Assembly: GCA_946887295.1 (NCBI GenBank)
Contig: CAMPKP010000043.1
Location: forward strand, 1 to 22,355
Direction of reading: 5' to 3'
Length of the DNA: 22,355 nucleotides
DNA from: an uncultured Gemmatimonadota bacterium
Lineage (GTDB): Bacteria > Gemmatimonadota > Gemmatimonadetes > Gemmatimonadales > GWC2-71-9
The notes beneath the pieces were generated by a model that saw only the letters and a list, made by a program, of their open reading frames with translations, searched no databases and was not told where the DNA came from. Of the stretch, positions 7,290 to 16,284 are shown piece after piece. Every line of letters starts with the position of its first letter. Positions within the stretch are counted from its first letter, which is position 1. Made by a program: the position numbers and the translations under genes.

Positions 7290-7835
7290 CTACTCCTCGG
7301 GCTGCTGCAGCAGCCGCTCGACGGCGCCGACGTTGGCCGCGGAGCTCCAGTCGTGCGCGCCGATGACCCGCTTGACCAGGACGCCGCGCCGGTCGAGCAG
7401 GAAGCTCTCGGGCACCCCGGTCGTCTGATAGAGGCGCTCCACGGTTCCGCTGCGGTCGTGGAGGATGTCGAAGGTGAGGCCCAGCTTTTGGGCGAAGGCG
7501 GTCACGTCCTCGGGGCTGCCCTCGTCGATGCTGATCGCGGCGATCCTGAACCCGCGGGTGCCCAGCGAGTCGTACAGCTTCTGCATCGACGGCATCTCCT
7601 CCCGGCAGGGCAGGCACCAGGTGGCCCAGATGTTCACCAGCGTCACCGACCCGCGGTAGTCCGCCAGCGACACCGAGTCGCGGGTGGCCAGATCGACGGC
7701 GTGGAACTCCGGAGCGCGATGGCTGATCCGGACCCCGCTGTCCGGCGCCACCCAGGTCAGCGCGGCCGCGCCGAGGGCGAGCCCCGCCACCACGATGCCG
7801 ATCACCGCCCACTGCCTCGACATCCCGCGCCTCAC
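7290..7835 (-). CDS. TlpA/ResA-like thioredoxin-fold protein
   Basis: This is a membrane-anchored thiol-disulfide oxidoreductase of the TlpA/ResA/AhpC-TSA group. One N-terminal helix (about 9-27) anchors the domain outside the membrane. The redox site WATWCLPC has Cys74 and Cys77, ESFLLDRRG supplies the cis-Pro-containing loop of the fold, and ISIDEGSPEDV fits the insertion typical of the subgroup. Such proteins usually reduce apocytochrome c or related secreted thiols. The cytochrome-bearing permease upstream is one conceivable client, but the gene's own neighbours (rpe, tsaD) do not point to cytochrome maturation. The GTG start overlaps the rpe stop as GTGA; an in-frame ATG at 7823 would remove four residues. 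Confidence 0.88.
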   Translation of the reverse strand: MRRGMSRQWAVIGIVVAGLALGAAALTWVAPDSGVRISHRAPEFHAVDLATRDSVSLADYRGSVTLVNIWATWCLPCREEMPSMQKLYDSLGTRGFRIAAISIDEGSPEDVTAFAQKLGLTFDILHDRSGTVERLYQTTGVPESFLLDRRGVLVKRVIGAHDWSSAANVGAVERLLQQPEE

Positions 7836-8497
7836 GCGAGCACCGCGCAGCGCCGCTGCAGGTCACGCACCGCCTGCGCCGGATCGGGCGTGCCGAAGAC
7901 CGCGGTGCCCGCGACAAAGGTGTCCGCTCCCGCGAGCCAGGCCTCGGTGATCGTCTCCGTGGTGATGCCTCCGTCCACCTCGAGGGCGGCGCGGGACCCG
8001 GCCTGGTCGAGCAGGGCCCGGATCCGGCGGATCTTCTCGGTGGCCGCGGGAAGGTATGACTGCCCGCCGTAGCCCGGATTCACCGACATCACGAGGACCA
8101 GATCGAGATCGTCCAGGACCTCCTCCGCGAAGGCGATCGGGGTGGACGGATCGAGGGCGAGGCCGGCGAGCATGCCGTGCTCGCGCGCCGACGCGAGGTG
8201 ACGCTGCACGTGCACCGTCGCCTCGGGGTGGAAGGTGAACACGTTGGCACCGGCGGCGGCGTACTCCTCGATGTAGTGCTCGGGCCGCTCCACCATCAGG
8301 TGGACGTCGAGCGGCCGGTCGGTGATCCGGCGCAGGGCCCGGATCACCGGCGCGCCGAAAGTGAGGTTGGGCACGAAGTGCCCGTCCATGACGTCCACGT
8401 GGATCCACTCGGCGCCGCCCTCGATGGCGCGCTCCACCTGCTCGCGGAGCCTGCCGAGGTCCGCGCTCAGGACGCTCGGTGCGATGCGCACGCTCAC
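7832..8497 (-). CDS. rpe: Ribulose-phosphate 3-epimerase
   Basis: Rpe interconverts D-ribulose 5-phosphate and D-xylulose 5-phosphate in the pentose phosphate pathway. At 221 residues it matches the family length. Visible motifs are APSVLSAD at the N-terminus, IHVDVMDGHFVPNLTFG (His33 and Asp35 as metal ligands), DVHLMV with His66, VMSVNPGYGGQ, and EVDGGI carrying the second catalytic Asp. The start is the GTG at 8497, preceded by GGGGAGG at good spacing. It overlaps the stop of the PASTA gene as GTGA, and its own stop overlaps the tlpA-like start in the same way. Its position downstream of rsmB and a PASTA protein parallels the Firmicutes order rsmB-prpC-prkC-rsgA-rpe. Confidence 0.96.
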   Translation of the reverse strand: MSVRIAPSVLSADLGRLREQVERAIEGGAEWIHVDVMDGHFVPNLTFGAPVIRALRRITDRPLDVHLMVERPEHYIEEYAAAGANVFTFHPEATVHVQRHLASAREHGMLAGLALDPSTPIAFAEEVLDDLDLVLVMSVNPGYGGQSYLPAATEKIRRIRALLDQAGSRAALEVDGGITTETITEAWLAGADTFVAGTAVFGTPDPAQAVRDLQRRCAVLA

Positions 8498-9117
8498 TGT
8501 CCACCTCCCCGGCCGGAGCTCACCAGCAGGTCCACCTTCGAGCCGCGCGGCCGGGCATTGCCCGGCGCCGGCCGAACCGAGAGCACCACATCCGCCTCCT
8601 GGCCCGAGGTCACCCGGTCGACTTTCCCGACCTTCATCCCCGCCGCCTCCACGACGCCCTCGGCGAACTGCAGCGAGAGCCCGACGACGTCGGGAACGTT
8701 GACCGCCGCGGGCCCGCCGCTGAGCACCAGTTGGACGGTGCTGTTGGGTGGGACCACCATATCGGGAGGCGGGTCCTGCCAGACCACCGCGCCGCGTGGA
8801 ATCGCCGGATTGGCCCGCTCGCCCTCCAGCCGCACCCGGAAGCCGAGGCCGGTGAGCCGCTCCCGGGCGTCGGCCTCCGGCAGCTCGAGCACGCGCGGCA
8901 CGGCATGCTCGGACGCGAAGACGGCGCCGGGCGAGACCCAGTAGGCGGAGATCAGGTAGCCGGTCAGCGCCACCAGCGCCACCAGGCCCAGGTCGCGGGC
9001 GAACCGCCGCCACGGATCGCCGCGGGCAGCCTCCGGCCCGGGCGCCGCATCGTCCTCGGCGGCGCGGGTACTCGCGCCCATGCCGAACCCGGACCCGGTG
9101 TGCCGCCGGATCCTCAT
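8494..9117 (-). CDS. Membrane-anchored PASTA-domain protein without a kinase
   Basis: The 207-residue protein has a short basic and acidic cytoplasmic part (1-40), one membrane helix (about 43-60) and two PASTA repeats outside (about 72-134 and 139-202). The second starts with the classic VPDVVGLSLQFAEGVVEAAGM; both end in the (V/L)LV(L)SSG-type strand. PASTA repeats bind peptidoglycan fragments or lipid II and are mostly found on PknB/PrkC-type Ser/Thr kinases and penicillin-binding proteins. No kinase or transpeptidase motif is present and the N-terminal part is too short to hold one. The flanking genes rsmB and rpe are those that border prkC in Firmicutes. It overlaps both neighbours by four bases. 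Predicted role: cell-wall binding or signalling, unproven. Confidence 0.88.
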   Translation of the reverse strand: MRIRRHTGSGFGMGASTRAAEDDAAPGPEAARGDPWRRFARDLGLVALVALTGYLISAYWVSPGAVFASEHAVPRVLELPEADARERLTGLGFRVRLEGERANPAIPRGAVVWQDPPPDMVVPPNSTVQLVLSGGPAAVNVPDVVGLSLQFAEGVVEAAGMKVGKVDRVTSGQEADVVLSVRPAPGNARPRGSKVDLLVSSGRGGGQ

Positions 9118-10433
9118 GCGCGCCGAAGCCTCGCCGCGAAGGCGCCGTCCATCTCGTGCCGCTGGGGCAGAATGCTCAGGTCCCCCTCCTCCGACATCAG
9201 CGCCGGCGGGAAAGTCTCGCTGGGCTCGCGCCGGAACTCGGGGTGCCGGTCGAGGAAGCTCGCCACCTGGCGCTCGTTCTCTTCGGGCTCGAGCGAGCAG
9301 GTGGAGTAGATCAGCAGCCCGCCGGGCGCGACCACCTCGGACGCCCGCTCCAGCAGCTCCGCCTGCAGGCCCTGCAGCCGCTCCAGCGCGTCGAGCGTCA
9401 CCCGCGAGCGCGCATCCGGATGCCGCGCGAACGTCCCGGTACCGAGGCAGGGCGCGTCGAGCAGCACCGCGCCGACCGGGCGCAGCGGCGGGCGGTGCGC
9501 GTCGGCCACGATCGGGTGCTCGCGGCCGCTGCCCGCCCGACGGAGATTCTGCGCCAGCCGGCTCACCCGCAGGCGGCTCACGTCGCCGGCCACCACCAGG
9601 CCCGCCTCACGGCCCAGCGCGATGGTCTTTCCCCCGGGCGACGCGGCCGCATCGTAGAGCGTCACGCCCTCGGGCAGGTCGGCGTACCAGGTCAACAGGG
9701 CCTGAGCCGGGTCCTGCACCAGGAAGGCCCCCTCGGCGAAGCCCGGCAGCTCCTCGGGACGCCGCCGGTCGGTCATGATCCCGGCGCCGTAAGGCGCCGG
9801 CTCGGTGGCGATCCCGGCGGCCTGCCAGCGGCGCTGGAGATCGACGAGACTCTCGCGCGCGGGCTGCAGCACCAGCCGCGGCCGGCGGTCGTTCCACTCG
9901 AGCAGCCGGCTGGTCTCCTCCGGGCCGAATCGCTCCAGCCATCGCTCCACCAGCCAGCGCGGATGGGAGTGGCGCTGGGCCAGCGTCGAGGCATCGGGGA
10001 CCGGCGACGGGGCCGCGGGCTCCGGAGCCGGTCCCAGCCGCCGCAGCACCGCGTTCACGAACCCGGCGGCCCGCGGTCCGCCCTCCTCGCGCGCGAGGGA
10101 GACGGTGGTGTCCACCGCCGCGTGAGCCGGCACCCGGTCGAGCGCCACGAGCTGATAGGCGCCGAGCCGGAGCAGATCCTGGAGGCGGGCAGGCACCTTG
10201 GCCCAGTCGCGCGTCACCAGCGGCGCCAGCCGGGCGTCGAGCGCGCTCTCGCGGCGCAGCACTCCGGCGGCCATCTCGTGCGCCAGCCGCCGGTCGGCCT
10301 CGTCGAGGCCGCCGAGCGCCGCGTGGAGCGCCGCGTCCATCGGCCGCCCCGTCCGCACCTGTGCCAGTACGTTCAGGGCGGCGCGGCGTGGGGCGAGGCC
10401 CCGGGTCAGCGTCATCCCCTTGTCCACCGGCAT
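9114..10433 (-). CDS. rsmB: 16S rRNA (cytosine-967-C5)-methyltransferase
   Basis: RsmB methylates C967 of 16S rRNA using S-adenosylmethionine. The 439-residue protein has the NusB-like RNA-binding domain first (about 11-135, including FVNAVLRRL) and then the Rossmann methyltransferase with DAAASPGGKT at 261-270. The two cysteines of the m5C mechanism are present: Cys329 in DAPCLGTG and the nucleophile Cys379 in YSTCSLEPEEN. DAPC is followed by Leu where most members have Ser. The ATG at 10433 is used; an in-frame ATG lies six codons further on. It is separated from thiG by 11 bp and overlaps the PASTA gene as ATGA. Confidence 0.95.
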   Translation of the reverse strand: MPVDKGMTLTRGLAPRRAALNVLAQVRTGRPMDAALHAALGGLDEADRRLAHEMAAGVLRRESALDARLAPLVTRDWAKVPARLQDLLRLGAYQLVALDRVPAHAAVDTTVSLAREEGGPRAAGFVNAVLRRLGPAPEPAAPSPVPDASTLAQRHSHPRWLVERWLERFGPEETSRLLEWNDRRPRLVLQPARESLVDLQRRWQAAGIATEPAPYGAGIMTDRRRPEELPGFAEGAFLVQDPAQALLTWYADLPEGVTLYDAAASPGGKTIALGREAGLVVAGDVSRLRVSRLAQNLRRAGSGREHPIVADAHRPPLRPVGAVLLDAPCLGTGTFARHPDARSRVTLDALERLQGLQAELLERASEVVAPGGLLIYSTCSLEPEENERQVASFLDRHPEFRREPSETFPPALMSEEGDLSILPQRHEMDGAFAARLRRA

Positions 10434-10444
10434 CGCGTTCTCTT

Positions 10445-11272
10445 TCAGCGGCCCAGCATCCCCTGCTCGGGGGTCGAGGGCACGGCGATCTCGCGGCGCG
10501 GCATGCGGCCCGCGAGGTACGCGGCCCGCCCGGCGTCCACCGCGTGGCGCATCGCCCAGGCCATGGTGACGGGGTCGCGCGCCTCGGCGAGGGCCGTGTT
10601 CATCAGGATCCCGTCCACCCCCTGCTCCATCGTGAGGCAGGCGTCGGACGCGGTGCCCACGCCTGCGTCGACGATGACCGGCACGCCGAGCCTGCGCTTG
10701 ATCGTGCGGATGCCGTACGGATTGAGCAGGCCGAGCCCGCTGCCGATCGGCGAGGCGAGTGGCATCACCGCCGCGCAGCCGGCCTCCTCGAGGCGCAGCG
10801 CGGTGACCAGATCGTCGTTGGTGTAGGCGAGGACGGTGAACCCGTCCTTCACCAGCTCGCGCGCCGCGGCCAGCAGACCGGCGGTGTCGGGCAGGAGAGT
10901 CTCCCGGTCGCCGATCACCTCGAGCTTCACGAACTCATTGAAGCCGGCCTCGCGGGCCAGGCGGGCATAGCGGACCGCCTCGTCCGCGGTGTAGCAGCCG
11001 GCGGTGTTGGCGAGGAGGAAGTACCGCTCGGGGCTCAGGTGGTGGAGTACGCCCTCCTCCTTCGTCCGATCCAGATCCACGCGGCGCACCGCCACCGTCA
11101 CGATCTCGGCGCCGGAGGCCTCGATGGCCTGCACCATGTCCTGATTGGTCCGGTACTTCCCGGTGCCGACCATGAGCCGGGAGCGGAAGTTCCTGCCGCC
11201 GATGGCGAGCGGGGCATCCGCCAGCTCGACCGGCGCGAGTGTAGTGGTCATGGGGTCAAAGATAAGCCCCAC
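10445..11272 (-). CDS. thiG: Thiazole synthase
   Basis: ThiG condenses 1-deoxy-xylulose 5-phosphate, the ThiS thiocarboxylate and an imine of glycine into the thiazole phosphate of thiamin. The TIM-barrel protein shows RSRLMVGTGKY, LANTAGCYTADEAVRYARLARE, the Schiff-base lysine in EFVKLEVIGD (residue 116 from the GTG), MPLASPIGSGLG, IVDAGVGTASDA and GILMNTALAEARDP. Two starts are possible. The GTG at 11272 shares its first base with the thiS TAG and follows a G-rich stretch; the ATG at 11251 gives a more typical length of 268 residues but has no ribosome site. thiS and tenI precede it. No TPP riboswitch or other thiamin gene is visible here. Confidence 0.95.
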   Translation of the reverse strand: MGLIFDPMTTTLAPVELADAPLAIGGRNFRSRLMVGTGKYRTNQDMVQAIEASGAEIVTVAVRRVDLDRTKEEGVLHHLSPERYFLLANTAGCYTADEAVRYARLAREAGFNEFVKLEVIGDRETLLPDTAGLLAAARELVKDGFTVLAYTNDDLVTALRLEEAGCAAVMPLASPIGSGLGLLNPYGIRTIKRRLGVPVIVDAGVGTASDACLTMEQGVDGILMNTALAEARDPVTMAWAMRHAVDAGRAAYLAGRMPRREIAVPSTPEQGMLGR

Positions 11273-11481
11273 TAGCCCCCGCCGACGAAGTGCACCAGCT
11301 CGACCGAGTCCCCCTCGGCGAGGGGGGTCTCGCCCAGCCGCGGGCGGCGGACGATCTCGCGGTTGAGCTCCACCACCACCGTCCGCGGATCGAGCCCGAG
11401 GTGGGCCAGGAGGTCGAGCACGGTGGCAGGGCCGGGCACCCGGCGCTCGTCACCGTTGACGACGACGCGCAGGTCGCTCAT
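11272..11481 (-). CDS. thiS: Sulfur carrier protein ThiS
   Basis: ThiS is a ubiquitin-fold carrier whose C-terminal glycine becomes a thiocarboxylate that donates sulfur to ThiG. The 69-residue protein has the expected N-terminal strand (LRVVVNGDERRV), the VLDLLAHLGL helix, VVVELNREIV, and the diagnostic ending ELVHFVGGG. The ATG at 11481 overlaps the tenI TGA by one base (TGATG) and follows GGAG. Its stop touches the thiG GTG. ThiF, ThiO/ThiH and a cysteine desulfurase, needed to charge and use it, are not in the window. Confidence 0.94.
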   Translation of the reverse strand: MSDLRVVVNGDERRVPGPATVLDLLAHLGLDPRTVVVELNREIVRRPRLGETPLAEGDSVELVHFVGGG

Positions 11482-12101
11482 CAGGTCTCCGCCCACGGCG
11501 CGAGCATCGCCATCGCAGCCGCGGCGGGATCCGGCGCGCGCCAGAGCGCCGTGATCGCCGCGACACCGTAGGCGCCCTGGTCCCGCACCTCCGAGACGCG
11601 GGACGCGTCGATGCCTCCGATCGCGATGACCGGAAGTCCGAGCCGCGCCGAGTCGCGCACCAGCGCGAGACCGGCGGCGGGGCGGTCGGGGTGCGAGGCA
11701 GTCCGATACACGTTGCCCACCATCAGGTAGTCCGCTCCCGCCTTCGCGGCGAGCTCGGCTTCGCGCGTCGAGTGCACCGAGCGGCCGACCCACCCGCGGG
11801 GGAACGACGCCCTTGCCTCGGCGGGCGTGAGGTCGTCGCCGCCGAGGTGGACCCCCTGCGCCCCCGTGGCCTGCGCCACGTCGGGCCTCCCGTTGACGAA
11901 GACGGATGCCTCGGGCGGCTGGGCCAGCGCCACCAGCCGCATCGCGGCCCGTGCCAGCGCCGCGCCGCCGGCCGACCGGTCGCGCGCGTGCAGTGCGACC
12001 GCCGCACCCGCGGCCGCGATCGCCCCGGCGCGCGCGGGGAAGTCCGGCGCCCCGAGGACCGATGCGTCGGTCACGGCGTGGAGACGGGGCAGCGGCCTCA
12101 C
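11481..12101 (-). CDS. tenI: TenI-like thiazole tautomerase (ThiE/TenI family)
   Basis: The 206-residue TIM-barrel protein belongs to the ThiE/TenI family and resembles TenI more than ThiE. LHAVTD at the start, LHARDRS (about 37-43), FVNGRPDVA (68-76), GVHLGGDDLTP and VGRSVHSTREAELAAKAGADYLMVGNVYRT (105-134) follow the TenI pattern. The residues that define ThiE, namely the Arg/Lys pair of QLRxK, the Asp of INDR and the Lys of TxSK, are replaced by His, Gly and His. TenI isomerises the ThiG product to the aromatic thiazole carboxylate, which suits the position before thiS-thiG, as in the Bacillus subtilis tenI-thiO-thiS-thiG operon. The proposed catalytic His of B. subtilis TenI aligns with Asn130 here. 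The GTG at 12101 is chosen for its GTGA overlap with fmt; a longer frame would run into fmt. Confidence 0.8.
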   Translation of the reverse strand: MRPLPRLHAVTDASVLGAPDFPARAGAIAAAGAAVALHARDRSAGGAALARAAMRLVALAQPPEASVFVNGRPDVAQATGAQGVHLGGDDLTPAEARASFPRGWVGRSVHSTREAELAAKAGADYLMVGNVYRTASHPDRPAAGLALVRDSARLGLPVIAIGGIDASRVSEVRDQGAYGVAAITALWRAPDPAAAAMAMLAPWAET

Positions 12102-13021
12102 TCGAAGCGACTCCCCGCCGTGATCCCACGGCCTCGGACCCACTCCTCCACGGTCAGGCGATTCCTGCCCGCCGGCTGGACCTCGCTGACCGCGATCGCG
12201 CCGCTCCCCGCGGCGATCACCAGCCGGTCCGATGCGGCGAGCACGCTGCCCGGCTCCCCGCCGCCGACGGCGGGCATGCCGCCGAACAGCTTGACCGGCA
12301 CCCCGCCGAGCGAGGCCCAGGCCCCGGGCACGGGATCGAACGCCCGCACCTGCCGCTCGAGCGCGGCCGCGTCCCGGCTCCAGTCGAGCCGCGCGCTCTC
12401 CCGGGAGATCTTGGGCGCGTACGTCGCGGTGGCGGAGTCCTGCGGCTGGGCCGTCGCCGTGCCGGCCGAGAGATGCGAGAGCGCCTCGACCAGCGCCGCC
12501 GCCCCGAGTGAGGCGAGCCGGGTGGTCAGCGTCCCGGCGGTCTCCCCGTCCGCCATCGGGGTGGAGAGCCGCAGGAGCACCGGCCCGCTGTCCAGCCCTT
12601 CCTCCATCCTCATGATGCTGATGCCGGTCTCCCGGTCGCCCGCCAGGATGGCGTGCTGGATCGGCGCCGCCCCGCGAAACCGCGGCAGCAGCGAGGCGTG
12701 CACGTTGATCATGCCGAGGGTCGGCGCGTCGAGCACCTCACGGCGGAGGATGTGCCCGTAGGCGACCACGACACCGAGATCGGCTTCGAGCCGCCGCAGG
12801 CTCGCCAGGAAGAGATCGCCCACCGGACGGGCCGGCTGGAGCACCTGAATCCCGGCCTCCAGCGCCGCGACCTTCACGGGGGGTGGAACCAGGGTCGAGC
12901 GGGAGCGGCCTTGGGGCTTGTCGGGCTGGGTGACGACGCCGGCGAGGGTGAAGCGCTCGCGGATCAGCGCGCGCAGGGAGGCCACGGCGAACTCCGGCGT
13001 CCCGAAGAAGACGATCCGCAT
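12098..13021 (-). CDS. fmt: Methionyl-tRNA formyltransferase
   Basis: Fmt formylates initiator Met-tRNA with 10-formyl-tetrahydrofolate. The 307-residue protein shows MRIVFFGTPEFAV at the N-terminus, the basic loop QPDKPQGRS that contacts tRNA, and the catalytic trio Asn106, His108 (INVHASLLPRFRGAAPIQ) and Asp144 (EEGLDSG). The C-terminal OB domain follows from about residue 205 (APKISRESARLDW). It is coupled to def, which removes the formyl group later: the def stop and fmt start share a base (TGATG). Length and motifs are normal. Confidence 0.96.
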   Translation of the reverse strand: MRIVFFGTPEFAVASLRALIRERFTLAGVVTQPDKPQGRSRSTLVPPPVKVAALEAGIQVLQPARPVGDLFLASLRRLEADLGVVVAYGHILRREVLDAPTLGMINVHASLLPRFRGAAPIQHAILAGDRETGISIMRMEEGLDSGPVLLRLSTPMADGETAGTLTTRLASLGAAALVEALSHLSAGTATAQPQDSATATYAPKISRESARLDWSRDAAALERQVRAFDPVPGAWASLGGVPVKLFGGMPAVGGGEPGSVLAASDRLVIAAGSGAIAVSEVQPAGRNRLTVEEWVRGRGITAGSRFE

Positions 13022-13557
13022 CAGTCGGTCCGGGCCGACTCTGCCTGGACCTCCTTCGTGTACCCGGTGTCGTCCTTGTGCTCCCGCCGCCAGCGGGCGA
13101 GAAGCATCTGCCGCTTGATGAGGCTCAGATGGTCGAGAAAAAGAATGCCGTCGAGGTGGTCGATCTCGTGCTGGATCGCCCGCGCCTTGAGGCCGGTGGC
13201 ATCGCGACGGTAGCGGTTGCCCTCGAGATCGGTCGCCTCGAGCACCACGCGCTCGGGGCGGGCCACGTCGCCGTAGATGTCCGGGATCGAGAGGCAGCCC
13301 TCCTCGGCGGTGGCCCGCCCCTCGGTCTCCAGGATGACCGGGTCGATCATGACGAAGCGGTCGCCGTCGGCGTCCACCACCGCCACCCGCCTGGCCACGC
13401 CGACCTGGTTGGCGGCGAGGCCCACGCCCTTCGAGGCGTCCATGGTCTCGAACATGTCGTCCACCAGACGCCGGACCTCGTCGTCCGGCGCGCCGATCTC
13501 TTCGCTGCGCCGGCGCAGCACCGGCGAGCCGAGGAGGTGCAGCGGCAACAGACTCAT
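13021..13557 (-). CDS. def: Peptide deformylase
   Basis: This metalloenzyme removes the N-formyl group from new proteins. All three family motifs are present: GVGLAANQVG (44-53), EEGCLSIPD with metal ligand Cys88, and QHEIDHLDG with ligands His130 and His134 and catalytic Glu131. The length of 178 residues is usual. The charged tail after about residue 155 is variable in the family. The start overlaps the yajC stop as ATGA, and the stop overlaps the fmt start by one base. Confidence 0.96.
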   Translation of the reverse strand: MSLLPLHLLGSPVLRRRSEEIGAPDDEVRRLVDDMFETMDASKGVGLAANQVGVARRVAVVDADGDRFVMIDPVILETEGRATAEEGCLSIPDIYGDVARPERVVLEATDLEGNRYRRDATGLKARAIQHEIDHLDGILFLDHLSLIKRQMLLARWRREHKDDTGYTKEVQAESARTD

Positions 13558-13892
13558 GCCGGTGTCGCTCCCGCCCCCGGCGCGGAGGCTCCGCCGATGC
13601 GGACGATGCGGGACCGCTCGACCACGACCGTCGAAGTGCCGGACTCCAGCGTGACCCGGGTCTCCTTCACGCCGCCCGAGTCCACCTCCCGGATGTCCCG
13701 TACCTTGCCCACGAGCCCGCCGCTGGTCATCACCTCGTCGCCCTTCTTGAGATCGGCCAGCAGCGCCGCGTGCTTCTTTCTCGCCTGGCTGGACGGCCTC
13801 AGGATCAGGAAGTAGAAGACCAGGCCGATGGCCGCCATCTGGAGCACGAGGACCGTGAGGCCAGAGCCGGAGCCGGTTTGTGCCTGCAGCAT
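13554..13892 (-). CDS. yajC: Preprotein translocase auxiliary subunit YajC
   Basis: YajC is a single-span membrane protein that associates with SecDF and the Sec translocon. The 112-residue protein has one helix (about 12-31, ending YFLILRP), followed by the conserved basic SSQARKKHAALLADLKKGDEVMTSGGLVGKV and a short beta-rich cytoplasmic domain. The tail is Ala/Gly/Pro-rich. Its position directly after tgt is the common order queA-tgt-yajC, but secD and secF, which often come next, are absent and def follows instead. Confidence 0.93.
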   Translation of the reverse strand: MLQAQTGSGSGLTVLVLQMAAIGLVFYFLILRPSSQARKKHAALLADLKKGDEVMTSGGLVGKVRDIREVDSGGVKETRVTLESGTSTVVVERSRIVRIGGASAPGAGATPA

Positions 13893-13923
13893 GTGAGGAC
13901 CTCGGTGAAAGTCGGGCCGCCGG

Positions 13924-15120
<1,197 letters not shown>

Positions 15121-16284
15121 TCACAGGATCACCATCGCGTCGCCGTAGGAATAGAAGCGGTACCGCTGGGCCACCGCGTGCGCGTAGGCGGCCTGAATCA
15201 GGTCGCGGCCGGCGAAGGCGCTCACCAGCATCAGCAGGGTGGACCGGGGCAGGTGAAAGTTGGTGAGCAGACGGTCCACCACGCGGAACTCGTAGCCGGG
15301 AGTGATCAGGAGCCGGGTCTCGCCGCGTCCGGCCCGCAGCGCTCCGGCGTCGTCCACGGCGCTCTCGAGGGCTCGCACCACCGTGGTGCCGACGGCCCAG
15401 ACCCGGCCGCCCTGCTCCCGCACCAGCTCCACCAGCGCCGCGAGCCGGGGGCTGATCTCGTACTGCTCCGGGTGCATCGGGTGCTCGCGAGGGTCCTCCA
15501 CCTCGACCGGCTTGAAGGTGCCGGGCCCCACCTGAAGATCGAGCCCCGCGATCATCACGCCCTTGGCGGAGAGCGCGTCGAGAATCGCGGGGGTGAAGTG
15601 GAGGCCGGCCGTCGGCGCCGCCACGCTGCCTTCCTCGCGGGCGTAGACCGTCTGGTAGCGCCCCTCGTCCACGTCGGTCGGGTCGCGGGTGATGTAGGGC
15701 GGGAGCGGCAGCCGCCCGAAGCGGGCGATGGCGTCCCCGGCCTCGGCGCCCACGAAGCGAACCAGGCGGTAACCATCCGGCAGCACCGCATCGGTCTCGA
15801 TCGCGACGCCGTCGCCCAGGTCGACCCGCTTTCCCGGCTGCATGGCGCTGCCCGGCTTGCCCATCGCCACCCAGGTTCCGTCGGTGCCGGGATGGATCAG
15901 CAGCACCTCGGCCGGGGCGCCGGAGGCCCGGGTGCCGAGCAGGCGGGCGTGGCGCACCTTCGAGGTGTTGAGGACGACGAGATCGCCCGGCGAGATCAGC
16001 GAGCCGAGCTGGGAGAAGTGCGAGTCGACCAGCACCGAGCCCTGCACGGCGCGCCGGTCGCCCGCGAGCATCTCGGGCCGGCGAAAGGTGCCGCTCGCCC
16101 GGCGTGGCCGGGCACCCTCGCGCCGCGCCGTGCGCCGGTCGTCGGGGCGCGTCTCGCGGCGGTCCGCCCGGAGCACCACGAGCATCCGGCTCGCCGACCG
16201 ATCGGCGAGCGGCTCCTGAGCGATGAGCTCGGGCGGCAGGTCGTAGTCGAAGTCCGAGGTGCGGAGCGCGGAATCAGGCGTCAA
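15121..16284 (-). CDS. queA: S-adenosylmethionine:tRNA ribosyltransferase-isomerase
   Basis: QueA moves the ribosyl part of S-adenosylmethionine onto preQ1-modified tRNA, forming epoxyqueuosine. Conserved stretches are [15 protein letters not shown] at the start, [54 protein letters not shown] and [21 protein letters not shown]. The protein has 387 residues, about 30 more than E. coli QueA. The excess is an Arg-rich segment at about 40-82 ([12 protein letters not shown] and so on) inserted between [10 protein letters not shown] and the conserved [11 protein letters not shown]. No ATG or GTG lies before the conserved N-terminus; TTG at 16284 is the only sensible start and overlaps the ruvB end by 11 bases. 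Confidence 0.94.
   Translation of the reverse strand: MTPDSALRTSDFDYDLPPELIAQEPLADRSASRMLVVLRADRRETRPDDRRTARREGARPRRASGTFRRPEMLAGDRRAVQGSVLVDSHFSQLGSLISPGDLVVLNTSKVRHARLLGTRASGAPAEVLLIHPGTDGTWVAMGKPGSAMQPGKRVDLGDGVAIETDAVLPDGYRLVRFVGAEAGDAIARFGRLPLPPYITRDPTDVDEGRYQTVYAREEGSVAAPTAGLHFTPAILDALSAKGVMIAGLDLQVGPGTFKPVEVEDPREHPMHPEQYEISPRLAALVELVREQGGRVWAVGTTVVRALESAVDDAGALRAGRGETRLLITPGYEFRVVDRLLTNFHLPRSTLLMLVSAFAGRDLIQAAYAHAVAQRYRFYSYGDAMVIL

Noticed and set aside
10445..12101. TPP riboswitch for the thi genes
   Set aside because: The genes are buried in the operon with overlapping ends, leaving no leader where a riboswitch could sit.
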